Shown piece after piece: positions 12,612 to 21,727 of a DNA stretch of 25,555 nt. Source of the DNA: a virus. The translations under genes were made by a program, and so were the position numbers. How positions within the stretch are numbered: the stretch's first letter is position 1; each line of letters starts with the position of its first letter. The notes beneath the pieces are model-generated. The model made no database searches. It worked only from the letters and a program-made list of their open reading frames with translations, and had not been told where the DNA came from. The stretch spans positions 1-25,555 of IMG/VR virus record IMGVR_UViG_3300006875_000146. One strand, written 5' to 3'.

Positions 12612-15401
12612 ATGGCAGTACAAAAGAATTTTGTCGTCAAAAACGGCATAGAGATTAACAATAATCTTATTTTTGCTGATGCGAATTCAAATAAGGTAGG
12701 TATTGCAACAACTAATCCACAATATACTCTACACGTTAATGGTGGTATTGGTGCTACAAATCTTACAGTAGGTGTAGCAACATTCAGCAATTTATATGCG
12801 TCAAATGCATATATCAATTCTGGCGTTATAACTGCGACTAACTTAGAAGTAACAGGAATATCTACGTTTAATAATATTTTTCTTAATGGTTATGTAAGTA
12901 TTGGAGATACTACAGGAAAAGATGGTCAAGTATTAGTATCCACAGGTACAGGAGTTACTTGGTCCAAACTTTCAAAGAATTCTATTTTAGCAATTGCTTC
13001 ACCTGGACAGGATACTTTTTATTTTCCATACGAACCTGGAGCTGTAGAGGTTTATATTAATGGCGTAAGACTTACGACGAATGAATTTACCGCAACTGAT
13101 GGATCTACAATTATATTAAATGATCCTTGTTTCGGTGAGGAAAGTGTAGAGATTATTGTTTCGCAGACATTGCCAGTATCCGAACCAGTTATTGTATCAA
13201 TTGGAATTACCGTTCAGGATGAAGGAAACACTGTTGGTACTGCAAGTTCAATTAAATTACTTAATTTTACTGGAACTGGAGTAACAGTAACAAGTATAAA
13301 CGATTATGGAGTAGATGTTCTTATTAATGGAGTTAACAACCCTCCAGGAAAAACAATATATGTTGCAATGAATGGAAGTGATTTAAATGATGGTTTGTCC
13401 TTAAATTTAGCAAAGAGAACTATTAAGGCAGCAGTAGGAATTGCAAGCACTGGAGATACTGTAAAGGTTTCACCTGGAGATTATCAGGAAAATAATCCAA
13501 TTGTTCTTCCAGAAGATGTTTCAATAGAGGGTGCGGAACTCAGAAACTGTATTGTAAGGCCATCAAACACCGGATCAGATTTATTTCACGTTACTAATGG
13601 AAATCATTTAACAGATTTATCTTTCCAGGGTCAAGCAGCAACTTCAGGTGCATCTGTTGTCGCATTTAAACCATTGCTTGGTGTTTCTTCAGATCGCTAT
13701 TTTGATGCAGCAAGAATGATTCGTTACAATCTTGATTTTATTGCATCAGAGGCAGTTGGATTCTTAACCAGTATTGATTATCCAAATGGTCCATTTTCGC
13801 TTACAAGTGGAGATTATACTTCTTGTAAAGATGACATTAAAGATATTTTTAGAGCAGTATGCCACGATATTACACGAGGTGGAAATTCAAAGTGTGTAGG
13901 TGCAGGATTATCATATTATAACGGTCCTACACTTCAACATATTGTTGGAGTCAAAACAGAAACAATTGATACTATTCATTATGCTGCAGGTATTGCACAG
14001 TCTTGTATTAATAACGTTCTTTGGGACGGAAATTATCAATCAGAGTTTACTCAGATTAGGGATCTAAGTATCCAACCAGATCCCGCAACTGGTTCAAATA
14101 TTAATAATAATTCTTGTGCGAATGTAGTATCTGCGATTTACTCTTGTGTTGGAGTTGTAACTACAATTATTGATCAAGGTCCAAGTGTTGTTGGAACATC
14201 CTTTAATATAATGTATCCAGGTAATGCTGGAATTGGAACTACAAATCCAAATCATATTCCATCTCAGGGAGTTGGAAATGTAATTAAAGGTCCTTATATT
14301 CGCAACTGCACTAACTTTATTCCAGACAGTATTGGAATGAAAGTTGATGGTTTCCACGCAGATCCCGGTGATAAGGACGATATGGGAATTACTGGTATGA
14401 TGAGTGTTGACTCTTATACTCAATATAATCAGGGAGGAATTGGAGTTGAAGTTTCCAATGGAGCATATGCACAGTTAGTTTCTATCTTTACAATTTGCGA
14501 TAACAAAGCAATTGTAACAAAGAATGGTGGGCAATGTGACATTACAAACTCAAACTCTTCTTTTGGTACTTACGGATTAGTTTCTGAAGGAATTGCTGGT
14601 ACTACTTCAAAATCATCATATCGTTACACTGGAAGTGTTGCAGCAAATGCTTCAGAAGGTGATTTAACTGTTGTTCTTAGTGGAATTGGAAATGAAAAAC
14701 CATATTCGGGGCAAGTTATTTATTTTGGAGAATTGTTCTATGAGATTGTTGGTGTTACAATTAATAGTGGTGGTTCTGGATATACTGAACCACCAAATAT
14801 TATATTCTTAGGAGATCCTTCAGGACCATCTGCAATTAAGGCAGAAGCGATTGCGGAAATATCTAGTAGTGGTTCTATAAGCGCAATTAATATGATTGGT
14901 AATGGTAGAAATTATACTGAGGCAGATAAAAATACTGTTACTGCTACAATAAGTCCTTCTCCTCCATCAGGAACAGTATCAATATCTCCTATTTTTAGAC
15001 CACTTTATTATCAAGTTCGTACAGCAACAACTCCATCTGCAGGAGTTTCTACAGTTACTTTTGCACAAACTTTAAATAATGATGTTGGAATTGGAACAAC
15101 TGCATATCTGTTTAGGCAAAGTTTACAGATAGTTTCCTCACATTCGTTTGAATATATTGGAGCAGGAAATGCAATTGAATTTGCTAGACCATCAAAAGGT
15201 GGGGTAACTATTCAAGCAAATGAGGTTGTTAAACTTGATGGTGGGGAAGTTGTCTATACAAGTACAGATCAAGACGGAAACTTTGCAATTGGTGATGATT
15301 TAGTCATTGATCAAGCAACTGGAACGATTCGCGGAAGAGCTTTTGAGCGTAGTTTGCTAAATACAGTAACACCATTTATTATCGCATTAGGGGCAAAATA
15401 A
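12612..15401 (+). CDS. Beta-helix tail fibre / structural protein, 929 aa
   Basis: The N-terminus MAVQKNFVVKNGIEINNNLI leads into a fibre repeat VGIATTNPQYTLHVNGG (29-45). Around 125-180 is a small beta domain (DTFYFPYEPGAVEVYINGVR). From about residue 245, GKTIYVAMNGSDLNDGLSLN, then KRTIKAAV and GDTVKVSPGDYQEN, start a pectate-lyase-like beta-helix. Around 637 it has NGGQCDITNSNSSFGTYGLV, parallel to the NGGDIALNNSNSNFG of the 2004-aa protein. From about 843, HSFEYIGAG...GGEVVYTSTDQDGNFAIGDD again matches that protein. The two are therefore mosaic paralogues. It heads an operon with the 113-aa and collagen-like genes (gaps of 3 and 4 nt). Probable tail-fibre or baseplate-attached adhesin. 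Confidence 0.9.
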   Translation: MAVQKNFVVKNGIEINNNLIFADANSNKVGIATTNPQYTLHVNGGIGATNLTVGVATFSNLYASNAYINSGVITATNLEVTGISTFNNIFLNGYVSIGDTTGKDGQVLVSTGTGVTWSKLSKNSILAIASPGQDTFYFPYEPGAVEVYINGVRLTTNEFTATDGSTIILNDPCFGEESVEIIVSQTLPVSEPVIVSIGITVQDEGNTVGTASSIKLLNFTGTGVTVTSINDYGVDVLINGVNNPPGKTIYVAMNGSDLNDGLSLNLAKRTIKAAVGIASTGDTVKVSPGDYQENNPIVLPEDVSIEGAELRNCIVRPSNTGSDLFHVTNGNHLTDLSFQGQAATSGASVVAFKPLLGVSSDRYFDAARMIRYNLDFIASEAVGFLTSIDYPNGPFSLTSGDYTSCKDDIKDIFRAVCHDITRGGNSKCVGAGLSYYNGPTLQHIVGVKTETIDTIHYAAGIAQSCINNVLWDGNYQSEFTQIRDLSIQPDPATGSNINNNSCANVVSAIYSCVGVVTTIIDQGPSVVGTSFNIMYPGNAGIGTTNPNHIPSQGVGNVIKGPYIRNCTNFIPDSIGMKVDGFHADPGDKDDMGITGMMSVDSYTQYNQGGIGVEVSNGAYAQLVSIFTICDNKAIVTKNGGQCDITNSNSSFGTYGLVSEGIAGTTSKSSYRYTGSVAANASEGDLTVVLSGIGNEKPYSGQVIYFGELFYEIVGVTINSGGSGYTEPPNIIFLGDPSGPSAIKAEAIAEISSSGSISAINMIGNGRNYTEADKNTVTATISPSPPSGTVSISPIFRPLYYQVRTATTPSAGVSTVTFAQTLNNDVGIGTTAYLFRQSLQIVSSHSFEYIGAGNAIEFARPSKGGVTIQANEVVKLDGGEVVYTSTDQDGNFAIGDDLVIDQATGTIRGRAFERSLLNTVTPFIIALGAK

Positions 15402-15404
15402 GAA

Positions 15405-15746
15405 ATGGCAGGAGCATTAGCACTTAATACATATAAAACTTATAGAGCACCAGTTACAACTGGAATCACCACAGTCTATACTGTTCCCAATGGAGTTTCT
15501 GCAATTCATTTATTTTCAGTCATATCAAATATATCATCTGGAATTGCAACGGTAACTGTCTACCATAATCGAGGTGATATTTATGGATCAGTTGAACTAA
15601 TTAAAAATGCAAGAATACCTACGACAGATGCATTAAGTCCAATTGGAGGAAGTCTTGTTTTGGAAGTTGGAGATAAAATCGAAGTGGCAGGTTCTGCAAA
15701 TAATGTTATGAACTTTACTATTAGTATTTTAGAATCAGCAAAGTAA
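15405..15746 (+). CDS. Small beta-rich virion protein, 113 aa
   Basis: Begins MAGALALNTYKTYRAPVTTG, 3 nt after the stop of the 929-aa fibre. It has regular beta-strands (TTVYTVPNGVSAIHLFSVIS, GIATVTVYHNR, SLVLEVGDKIEVAGSANNV) and the look of small trimeric tip or decoration proteins of cyanomyovirus fibres. No catalytic motif is present. It is cotranscribed with the flanking fibre genes, so a structural role at the fibre tip is likely but not proven. Confidence 0.82.
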   Translation: MAGALALNTYKTYRAPVTTGITTVYTVPNGVSAIHLFSVISNISSGIATVTVYHNRGDIYGSVELIKNARIPTTDALSPIGGSLVLEVGDKIEVAGSANNVMNFTISILESAK

Positions 15747-15750
15747 GTAA

Positions 15751-18210
15751 ATGGCAGATTTAACTAGCGGACAGGTTGTTGGTGCAGACGGTCAATTTAT
15801 TTCTCTAGACCAAACAGAGAGATATCTTGGAGTTCCTGATGAAGATGGAAAAATATTAGCATCTTTAGTTGATGGAACAAGATATTGGACTCAAAACGGT
15901 GCTCAAGGTGTTCAAGGTTCTCAAGGACCTCAAGGTATTCAAGGTTCTGGCGGTGCTCAAGGTTCTGTAGGTGCTCAAGGTATTCAAGGTGCTGCGGGAG
16001 CTCAAGGTTCTGGAGGTGCTCAAGGATCCGCAGGAGCTCAAGGTGTTCAAGGTACTTCAGGTCCACAAGGAGCTCAAGGTGTTCAAGGTGTTCAGGGATC
16101 TGAAGGAACTCAAGGATCTGCTGGTGCTCAAGGTGTTCAGGGTTCTGGAGGTACTGCAGGAGCTCAAGGTGTTCAAGGTTCTTCAGGACCTCAAGGTGTT
16201 CAAGGTTCTGTAGGAGCTCAAGGTTCTTCAGGGCCTCAAGGTGTTCAAGGTTCTGTAGGAGATCAAGGAGTTCAAGGTCGTCAAGGTGTTCAAGGATCTG
16301 TAGGTGCTCAAGGTGTCCAAGGGGCAACTGGACCTCAAGGTGCTCAAGGATCTAAAGGTAATGATGGAACATCTGTCGTTATTATTGGTTCCGTTGATAC
16401 AGTAACAATATCATCTCCACAAACATATTTACTTGGAAATCAAACAAACGATACTAATGCTGGTGTATATCCACGTTCAGCGGGAAATGGTGTAATTGAA
16501 ACAAGTAGTGGAGACCTTTGGGTTTTTGATGGTACTGTTTGGAATAATGTAGGTCCATTTGTAGGACCACAAGGCCCTCAAGGTGTCCAAGGTGCTTCAG
16601 GAACTCAAGGATCATCAGGTGCTCAAGGTGTTCAAGGTTCTATAGGAGTACAAGGTGTTCAAGGTTCTATAGGAGCACAAGGTGTTCAAGGTGTTCAAGG
16701 TCCTCAAGGACGCCAAGGTGTTCAAGGTACTGCAGGACCTCAAGGTGTTCAGGGTACTGTAGGAGCACAAGGAGTTCAGGGTTCTGGAGGTGCTCAAGGG
16801 TCCGCTGGTGCTCAAGGTGTTCAAGGACGCCAAGGTGTTCAGGGTACTGTAGGAGCACAAGGAGTTCAGGGTTCTGGAGGTGCTCAAGGAGTTCAGGGTG
16901 CCGGAGGTGGTTCTGGTGCTCAAGGTGTTCAAGGTGTTCAAGGTGCTGCGGGAGCTCAAGGTGTTCAGGGTTCTGGAGGTACTGCAGGAGCTCAAGGTGT
17001 TCAAGGTGTTCAGGGTTCTCCAGGACCTCAAGGAGTCCAAGGTGTTCAGGGTTCTGGAGGTGGTTCTGGTGCTCAAGGTGTTCAAGGTGCACAGGGTGCA
17101 CAAGGTTCTCCTGGTGCTCAAGGCGATGTAGGATCACAAGGAGTTACTGGTTCTTCAGGACCACAAGGTGTTCAGGGTTCTCCAGGTGCTCAAGGACCAG
17201 AAGGTGTTCAGGGTTCTCTAGGTGCTCAAGGTATTCAAGGTGTTCAAGGTTCTGTGGGAACTGGAGCTCAAGGTGCTCAAGGATCCGCAGGACCTCAAGG
17301 TGTTCAAGGTGTTCAAGGTGTTCAAGGAACTCAAGGACCTCAAGGAGTTCAAGGTCGTCAAGGCTCTCCAGGACCTCAAGGGGTTGCTGGTGGTACAGGT
17401 CCTCAAGGTGTCCAAGGTACAGCAGGTCCTCAAGGAGTTCAAGGTCGTCAAGGTGTTCAAGGTTCTGAAGGTGCTCAAGGAGTGCAGGGTAGAACAGGTC
17501 CTTCTAATCTTATTAATGCAGCAGAACTTGGAACCACTGGTGGATTCTTTTACCCTGTTATGGTCACAGCAACTGGCGATACAAGTCCCTATGTTGATGG
17601 AACTGGACCATCTGCTCCAGCAGTTAGATACCAACAAAGCGTGATCCATCCTGGAGGATCGTCTGCTGGCGGATCTGTATCGAGTGGATCTTTTGTGGCA
17701 AGAGGTGATACTGCATCATCTATTACTACATCAGATGCTGCATTAATGAGTAATATTGGAACGTTTTATAGTTTTTTCTCATCAACTGGTGGTTATACTC
17801 ACAGAGTATATGTATCAGGAGGTACAATAGCATATAATGAATATGTTTCAAATGCTCAGACTCAATTCCAAAGAGGGTCCAACGGTGATATATCGATTGA
17901 GTCACTTGGAGCTGGTTATTATGTAAAAGCTAAGCATGGTTCAGATGCTGCTTCAGCTGTTGTATGGACAAGCAATTATTTTCCAAATTTAAGTTCAACA
18001 ACTGCTGAAGTAGGATGTTATGCTATGTGTTCTCGTGACAACACTGCAACTTCTTTTGGTGCAACAACCGCAGGATCTAATTTACGATATTCGAATGCAG
18101 CTGGATCTGAACCTACCAATACAACACCACCAGGAACTTGGAGATGCATGGGAGATATTAGTAGTGCAACAGGGGATGCGAGTGCCACAGTTTGGTTAAG
18201 AATCGCATAA
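15751..18210 (+). CDS. Collagen-like tail fibre, 819 aa
   Basis: Residues 1-49 form an N-terminal cap (MADLTSGQVVGADGQFISLD). Uninterrupted Gly-X-Y triplets, chiefly GAQ, GVQ, GPQ and GSx, run from about 50 to 206. A non-collagen insert (207-267) contains GVIETSSGDLWVFDGTVWNN, a motif often found between collagen blocks in phage fibres. A second Gly-X-Y block covers about 268-584. The C-terminal 235 residues form a Ser/Thr/Gly-rich globular head ending TVWLRIA, with two Cys (CYAMCS). A trimeric triple-helical fibre shaft with a receptor-binding head is the natural reading. The Y position is largely Gln rather than hydroxyproline, as usual in phage collagens. It is followed by a tail-fibre assembly chaperone gene. 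Confidence 0.92.
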   Translation: MADLTSGQVVGADGQFISLDQTERYLGVPDEDGKILASLVDGTRYWTQNGAQGVQGSQGPQGIQGSGGAQGSVGAQGIQGAAGAQGSGGAQGSAGAQGVQGTSGPQGAQGVQGVQGSEGTQGSAGAQGVQGSGGTAGAQGVQGSSGPQGVQGSVGAQGSSGPQGVQGSVGDQGVQGRQGVQGSVGAQGVQGATGPQGAQGSKGNDGTSVVIIGSVDTVTISSPQTYLLGNQTNDTNAGVYPRSAGNGVIETSSGDLWVFDGTVWNNVGPFVGPQGPQGVQGASGTQGSSGAQGVQGSIGVQGVQGSIGAQGVQGVQGPQGRQGVQGTAGPQGVQGTVGAQGVQGSGGAQGSAGAQGVQGRQGVQGTVGAQGVQGSGGAQGVQGAGGGSGAQGVQGVQGAAGAQGVQGSGGTAGAQGVQGVQGSPGPQGVQGVQGSGGGSGAQGVQGAQGAQGSPGAQGDVGSQGVTGSSGPQGVQGSPGAQGPEGVQGSLGAQGIQGVQGSVGTGAQGAQGSAGPQGVQGVQGVQGTQGPQGVQGRQGSPGPQGVAGGTGPQGVQGTAGPQGVQGRQGVQGSEGAQGVQGRTGPSNLINAAELGTTGGFFYPVMVTATGDTSPYVDGTGPSAPAVRYQQSVIHPGGSSAGGSVSSGSFVARGDTASSITTSDAALMSNIGTFYSFFSSTGGYTHRVYVSGGTIAYNEYVSNAQTQFQRGSNGDISIESLGAGYYVKAKHGSDAASAVVWTSNYFPNLSSTTAEVGCYAMCSRDNTATSFGATTAGSNLRYSNAAGSEPTNTTPPGTWRCMGDISSATGDASATVWLRIA
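15898..17510 (+). repeat. CAAGGTGTTCAAGGT-type tandem repeats coding Gly-X-Y
   Basis: Nine-base units (one Gly-X-Y triplet) in two blocks, 15898-16374 and 16557-17510, interrupted by the non-collagen insert. Longer exact copies exist: 59 nt at 16741-16799 recur at 16831-16889 (offset 90 nt, 30 codons), and a block around 16126-16179 recurs around 16957-17010. The same units appear in the partial gene at 25380-25555. Confidence 0.9.
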
Positions 18211-18216
18211 TAAATA
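18209..18216 (+). promoter_or_regulatory. Late promoter AATAAATA
   Basis: Fits NATAAATA, overlapping the stop of the collagen gene and lying 21 nt before ATG 18238. Confidence 0.55.
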
Positions 18217-18237
18217 TAAAAAATAATATTATAAAAT

Positions 18238-18624
18238 ATGTCAGTAGTTCAAGAAATTCGTAATCCCAAATATAATCGTGATGGTATCACAATTGATTGC
18301 GAAGTTTTGCATCATGACCTTGGTTGGATTCCTTTTACAGCGCACCCAAATGATTCTTCCGAGTATGGAAGAGAATGTCACCAAAGAATATTAGATGGAG
18401 AAGCAGGTGAAATTGCTCCTTATGTAGTTGATTTGGATTATGAAGCACTTTTGATTAGAGGTAAAAGAGATCAATTATTAAAAGAAACAGATTGGACTCA
18501 ACTTCCAGATGTTCCACAGGAAACAAAAACTCTTTGGGAACCTTATAGGCAATCACTTAGAAATATCACAGAACAACCCGAATTTCCTTTAAACGTCGTT
18601 TGGCCAGTTAAACCAACTCAATGA
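18238..18624 (+). CDS. Tail-fibre assembly chaperone (Phage_tail_APC-like), 128 aa
   Basis: The C-terminal half carries the family signature: a helix (LIRGKRDQLLKETDWTQLPD, residues 76-95) followed by YRQSLRNITEQPEFPLNVVW. In this family the protein binds tail-fibre ends and helps trimerisation or attachment. The N-terminal half (GITIDCEVLHHDLGWIPFTA) matches the small cap domain often fused to it. A paralogue with the same C-terminus is at 21976. It follows the collagen-like fibre, its probable client (inferred). A late motif precedes it. Confidence 0.82.
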   Translation: MSVVQEIRNPKYNRDGITIDCEVLHHDLGWIPFTAHPNDSSEYGRECHQRILDGEAGEIAPYVVDLDYEALLIRGKRDQLLKETDWTQLPDVPQETKTLWEPYRQSLRNITEQPEFPLNVVWPVKPTQ

Positions 18625-18638
18625 TTTTAATCAAAAAT

Positions 18639-18646
18639 CTAAATAA
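18639..18646 (+). promoter_or_regulatory. Late promoter variant CTAAATAA
   Basis: Lies 18 nt before ATG 18665, just upstream of a strong AAGGAGAA Shine-Dalgarno (18653-18660). Confidence 0.62.
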
Positions 18647-18664
18647 TAATATAAGGAGAAGTCA

Positions 18665-20185
18665 ATGTCTATTATAAGAAATAGAGAATTATCACAATTT
18701 GGTTCTTTTATATACATTGATAATGTCACCGGAAATATTGGCATTGCAACTGAAACAAATCCTTATATTGGTATAGGAACACCAGATCCTACAGTTAAAC
18801 TTCATGTAGTTGGTGACACCAATCTTGATGGAAATTTAACAGTTAATAATGGCAATATTGAGGCATCATCTTTTACTCTAAATGGAAATCCACTTGTAGA
18901 AGCATCAATTGCACAATGGGTTTTTGGTACAGGTGGAGAGGATGTTTATAGATTAGATGGCAGTGTTGGTATAGGAACCTCCACTATTTCTCAAAGACTT
19001 ACAGTTAGCGGAAATGTATCTGCAGGACAATTTATTTCTACAGTCACTTCTGGAACTGCTCCTTTAGTAGTATCTTCAGATACTCAAGTTACCAACTTAA
19101 ATGCATCATTCTTAAGAGGTAAAACTCCACCTTCAGGATCTATTGTAGGTACAACAGATTCTCAAACATTATCAAGTAAAACTTTAACTTCTCCAACCAT
19201 TAATGGTGGTTTTATTAATTCTTCTGGAATTAGTTTTAATGGATCATCTTCTGGGTCAACCAATTTAAGAGCATCTGCAACTGCTTTAGGTATATTAACA
19301 CTTCCTGCAGCAACTGATACCTTAGTAGGAAGAGAAACCACAGAAACTCTTACAAATAAAACAATTTCGGCAGGAGTTAATACTATTACTGGACTGACAA
19401 ATTCTAATCTGTCTGGTTCAGCAGGAATTACAAATGCAAATCTAGAGAACTCTACAATTTCTGGAGTTTCTCTTGGTAGCACTCTTGCAAACTTGACGAG
19501 AGGATCATTTATTAATTATAGCAGTGGAACGACTTATAATGGATCTGCTGCTATCACGGTATCTGTAGCGGCAACAACTGCAAATACTCCAAATACTTTA
19601 GTTGCAAGAGATATTAGTGGAGATTTTACTGCAGGAACTATAACTGTAACTAACTTAAACGTATCAAATACACTTCAAGCAGGAAGTTTTAATATTGAAT
19701 ATTTAACTGGTACAGATGCAAATTTTGTTGGAGTCATAACAGCAACAACATTTGTAGGTTCACTCGATGGAACATCTACTGGATTGAGTGGAAGTCCTAA
19801 TATTGATGTTACTGATATTACTGCAAGACACGGAAGTTTTAGTGGAATTGTAACTGCAACCAATATTATTGCAACAAATGGATCTTTTAGTGGAATTGTA
19901 ACTGCACTTAATTTTAATACTCCTTCAGATTTAAATCTAAAGGAAAATGTAAAAACAGTAGAAAATTCTTTGGATATAGTTTCTAATCTTCGCGGAGTAT
20001 CTTTTGATTGGAAAGAAGACGGAAAAAAATCTTACGGTATAATCGCACAAGAATTAGAAAGTGTATTACCAGATCTTGTCAGTAATGGAGAAATAAAAAC
20101 GGTAAATTATAATGGAATAATTGCGGTATTGATTGAATCAATTAAAGAACTCAAAAAAGAAATGGAAGAATTAAAAAATAACTAA
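18665..20185 (+). CDS. Tail fibre with C-terminal S74 intramolecular chaperone, 506 aa
   Basis: AAGGAGAA at 18653-18660 fixes the start. The shaft consists of beta repeats: IGIGTPDPTVKLHVVGD (36-52), VGIGTSTISQRLTVSGN, and TLTSPTINGGFINSSG with LTNKTISAGVNTITGLTNSN. The last 86 residues are an S74 intramolecular chaperone domain of the endosialidase type: PSDLNLKENVKTVENSLDI, GVSFDWKEDG, YGIIAQELESVLPDL, KTVNYNGIIAVLIESIKELK. The family cleaves itself before Ser of an S-D motif; S421-D422 fits this. The chaperone drives trimerisation, then is released. It ends in a Lys/Glu coiled coil. Probably a host-recognition fibre. Confidence 0.92.
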   Translation: MSIIRNRELSQFGSFIYIDNVTGNIGIATETNPYIGIGTPDPTVKLHVVGDTNLDGNLTVNNGNIEASSFTLNGNPLVEASIAQWVFGTGGEDVYRLDGSVGIGTSTISQRLTVSGNVSAGQFISTVTSGTAPLVVSSDTQVTNLNASFLRGKTPPSGSIVGTTDSQTLSSKTLTSPTINGGFINSSGISFNGSSSGSTNLRASATALGILTLPAATDTLVGRETTETLTNKTISAGVNTITGLTNSNLSGSAGITNANLENSTISGVSLGSTLANLTRGSFINYSSGTTYNGSAAITVSVAATTANTPNTLVARDISGDFTAGTITVTNLNVSNTLQAGSFNIEYLTGTDANFVGVITATTFVGSLDGTSTGLSGSPNIDVTDITARHGSFSGIVTATNIIATNGSFSGIVTALNFNTPSDLNLKENVKTVENSLDIVSNLRGVSFDWKEDGKKSYGIIAQELESVLPDLVSNGEIKTVNYNGIIAVLIESIKELKKEMEELKNN

Positions 20186-20189
20186 ATAT
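20182..20189 (+). promoter_or_regulatory. Late promoter variant CTAAATAT
   Basis: Overlaps the stop of the S74 fibre and lies 27 nt before ATG 20217. Confidence 0.55.
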
Positions 20190-20216
20190 AACTAAACGCC
20201 GAGTGGAGACACGAAG

Positions 20217-20600
20217 ATGGCAATTCAAATTTCAGGAACTACTGTAATTGACAACAGCCAAAATTTTATTGGTGTTGGGTTAACTCTTACAGGTTCATAT
20301 AGGCAATCAGTAGTTGCAGTTGGTGCTTTAGATATTGATTGTAGTAGTGGAAATTATTTTACAAAAACTATAAATGGTGCAAGTACATTTACGGTATCAA
20401 ATGTTCCGACATCAAGAGCTTATAGTTTTACTTTAGAATTAACTCATACTAGTGGTGCTATTACTTGGTTTAGCGGTGTGCAGTGGCCAGATGGTGTTGC
20501 GCCAGCTCTAACTACAGGAAAAACTCATTTGTTTATGTTTGTTACCGATGATGGTGGAACTAGGTGGAGAGCTTCCAGTCTAATCAATTATACGAACTGA
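20217..20600 (+). CDS. Small beta-rich virion protein, 127 aa
   Basis: Starts MAIQISGTTVIDNSQNFIGV. The segments TINGASTFTVSNVPTSRAYS, FTLELTHTSGAITWFSGVQW and GKTHLFMFVTDDGGTRWRAS give a beta-sandwich-like pattern. I recall similar proteins annotated as virion structural proteins in cyanophages. GAG/GGAG in GAGTGGAGAC upstream may serve as the ribosome site. It leads an operon with the propeller, coiled-coil and chaperone genes. Probable tip or connector protein. Confidence 0.82.
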   Translation: MAIQISGTTVIDNSQNFIGVGLTLTGSYRQSVVAVGALDIDCSSGNYFTKTINGASTFTVSNVPTSRAYSFTLELTHTSGAITWFSGVQWPDGVAPALTTGKTHLFMFVTDDGGTRWRASSLINYTN

Positions 20601-20602
20601 TT

Positions 20603-21718
20603 ATGGATCCAACAACACAAAGATTATTATCATCTAGTTCTGTAAGCAATGGACAAACACAACTTGCAGCAACTTTTGGTTCAAGTCCTTATGTAGCAGT
20701 TTTTCCATTTTCTTATAATAATGGATTTGGAACTAAATATTCTAATCCATCAACTCTTCCTGCAGGAACAAGATATGGTTCCTGTTGGACTAGTTCTTAT
20801 TCACAAAAAGCTCTTGCATTATGTGGAACAGGAACTCCTATAATTGATGCTTATAGATGGACTGCATCTGGATTCGGTGCAAAATATAGTGATCCTGGAG
20901 GAGGAACAGTATTTGGTGGAGGTCGGGATGTTAGATTTATAGGAAATGTAGGTTCTCCTGATTATGCCATCGCTCTAGTTACTGATTCTCCGGATATTGC
21001 GGTATGGGCATGGAATCATAGTACTGGATTTGGAGCAAAATATTCAAATCCAGCCTCAGGATATCCTCCTCCAAGTTTTGGATATAGTGTTATTCATCAT
21101 ACTGATAACTTTGGTGGCGGTAGTGAATATCTCATTTTTGGTCACGCGGGAAGTCCATATATAAGTGCATGGGATTGGTCATCATCCACGGGATTTGGTA
21201 GTAAAAAATCAGATCCTGCTTCTGCACTAAATAGCACAACATTTGGATTGACTTCTACTTATAACGGTCAAATATTTACAGCAAATTTGGCTTCACCATA
21301 CATAAACGCATATAATTTTAGTAATGGATTTGGATCTAAATGGTCAGATCCCGGAACTTTGCCGACAGGAACTGGTTCTGGTGTATCTATTAATACTGGT
21401 ATCAATCCGTCAACTGTATTTATTGCACACACGACATCACCCTATATTACCGCTTATTCTTTTGGATTTAGTTCATTTGGATCTAAGTGGGCAAATCCGG
21501 GAACACTTCCAGCGGGAAATGCTAATTGCGTTACTGCTAGATCATTTTCTAGCGGATATTCCGTTGTAGTTGGTCACTCAAATACTCCATTCATTACTGC
21601 TTATCAATTTAGCCTCAGTACTGGTTTTGGATCTAAATATTCAGATCCCGGAACACTTCCTCCTTCAGACGTGATATCGGTTAGTTTTTCAGATCGTTAT
21701 TCAACAAGTAGAAATTAA
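20603..21718 (+). CDS. Probable seven-bladed beta-propeller adhesin, 371 aa
   Basis: I chose ATG 20603, 2 nt after the previous stop, rather than an upstream in-frame ATG (20564) that would overlap the end of the preceding gene. Seven repeats of 'S/T-G-F-G-x-K-x-S-D/N-P' start near residues 40, 89, 141, 196, 241, 290 and 340, so the spacing is 45-55 residues. Each is preceded by a variant of SPYIxAYxF and often followed by GTLPAG. Seven repeats of this length and spacing fit a WD40-like closed propeller, a common ligand-binding scaffold. The protein probably sits at a fibre tip. No enzyme motif is visible. The fold is inferred. Confidence 0.8.
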   Translation: MDPTTQRLLSSSSVSNGQTQLAATFGSSPYVAVFPFSYNNGFGTKYSNPSTLPAGTRYGSCWTSSYSQKALALCGTGTPIIDAYRWTASGFGAKYSDPGGGTVFGGGRDVRFIGNVGSPDYAIALVTDSPDIAVWAWNHSTGFGAKYSNPASGYPPPSFGYSVIHHTDNFGGGSEYLIFGHAGSPYISAWDWSSSTGFGSKKSDPASALNSTTFGLTSTYNGQIFTANLASPYINAYNFSNGFGSKWSDPGTLPTGTGSGVSINTGINPSTVFIAHTTSPYITAYSFGFSSFGSKWANPGTLPAGNANCVTARSFSSGYSVVVGHSNTPFITAYQFSLSTGFGSKYSDPGTLPPSDVISVSFSDRYSTSRN

Positions 21719-21727
21719 TTAAAAATT

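Noticed and set aside
15898-17510. CRISPR-like repeat array
   Set aside because: The repeats are continuous nine-base Gly-X-Y codon units without spacers.
15797-17649. Long minus-strand and out-of-frame ORFs over the collagen gene
   Set aside because: They are low-complexity Leu/Glu/His or Ser/Arg/Thr readings of the nine-base repeat and have no promoter or natural composition.
20564-20602. ATG 20564 as start of the propeller gene
   Set aside because: It would overlap the end of the previous gene by 37 nt; ATG 20603 directly after the stop gives the tight spacing typical of this operon.
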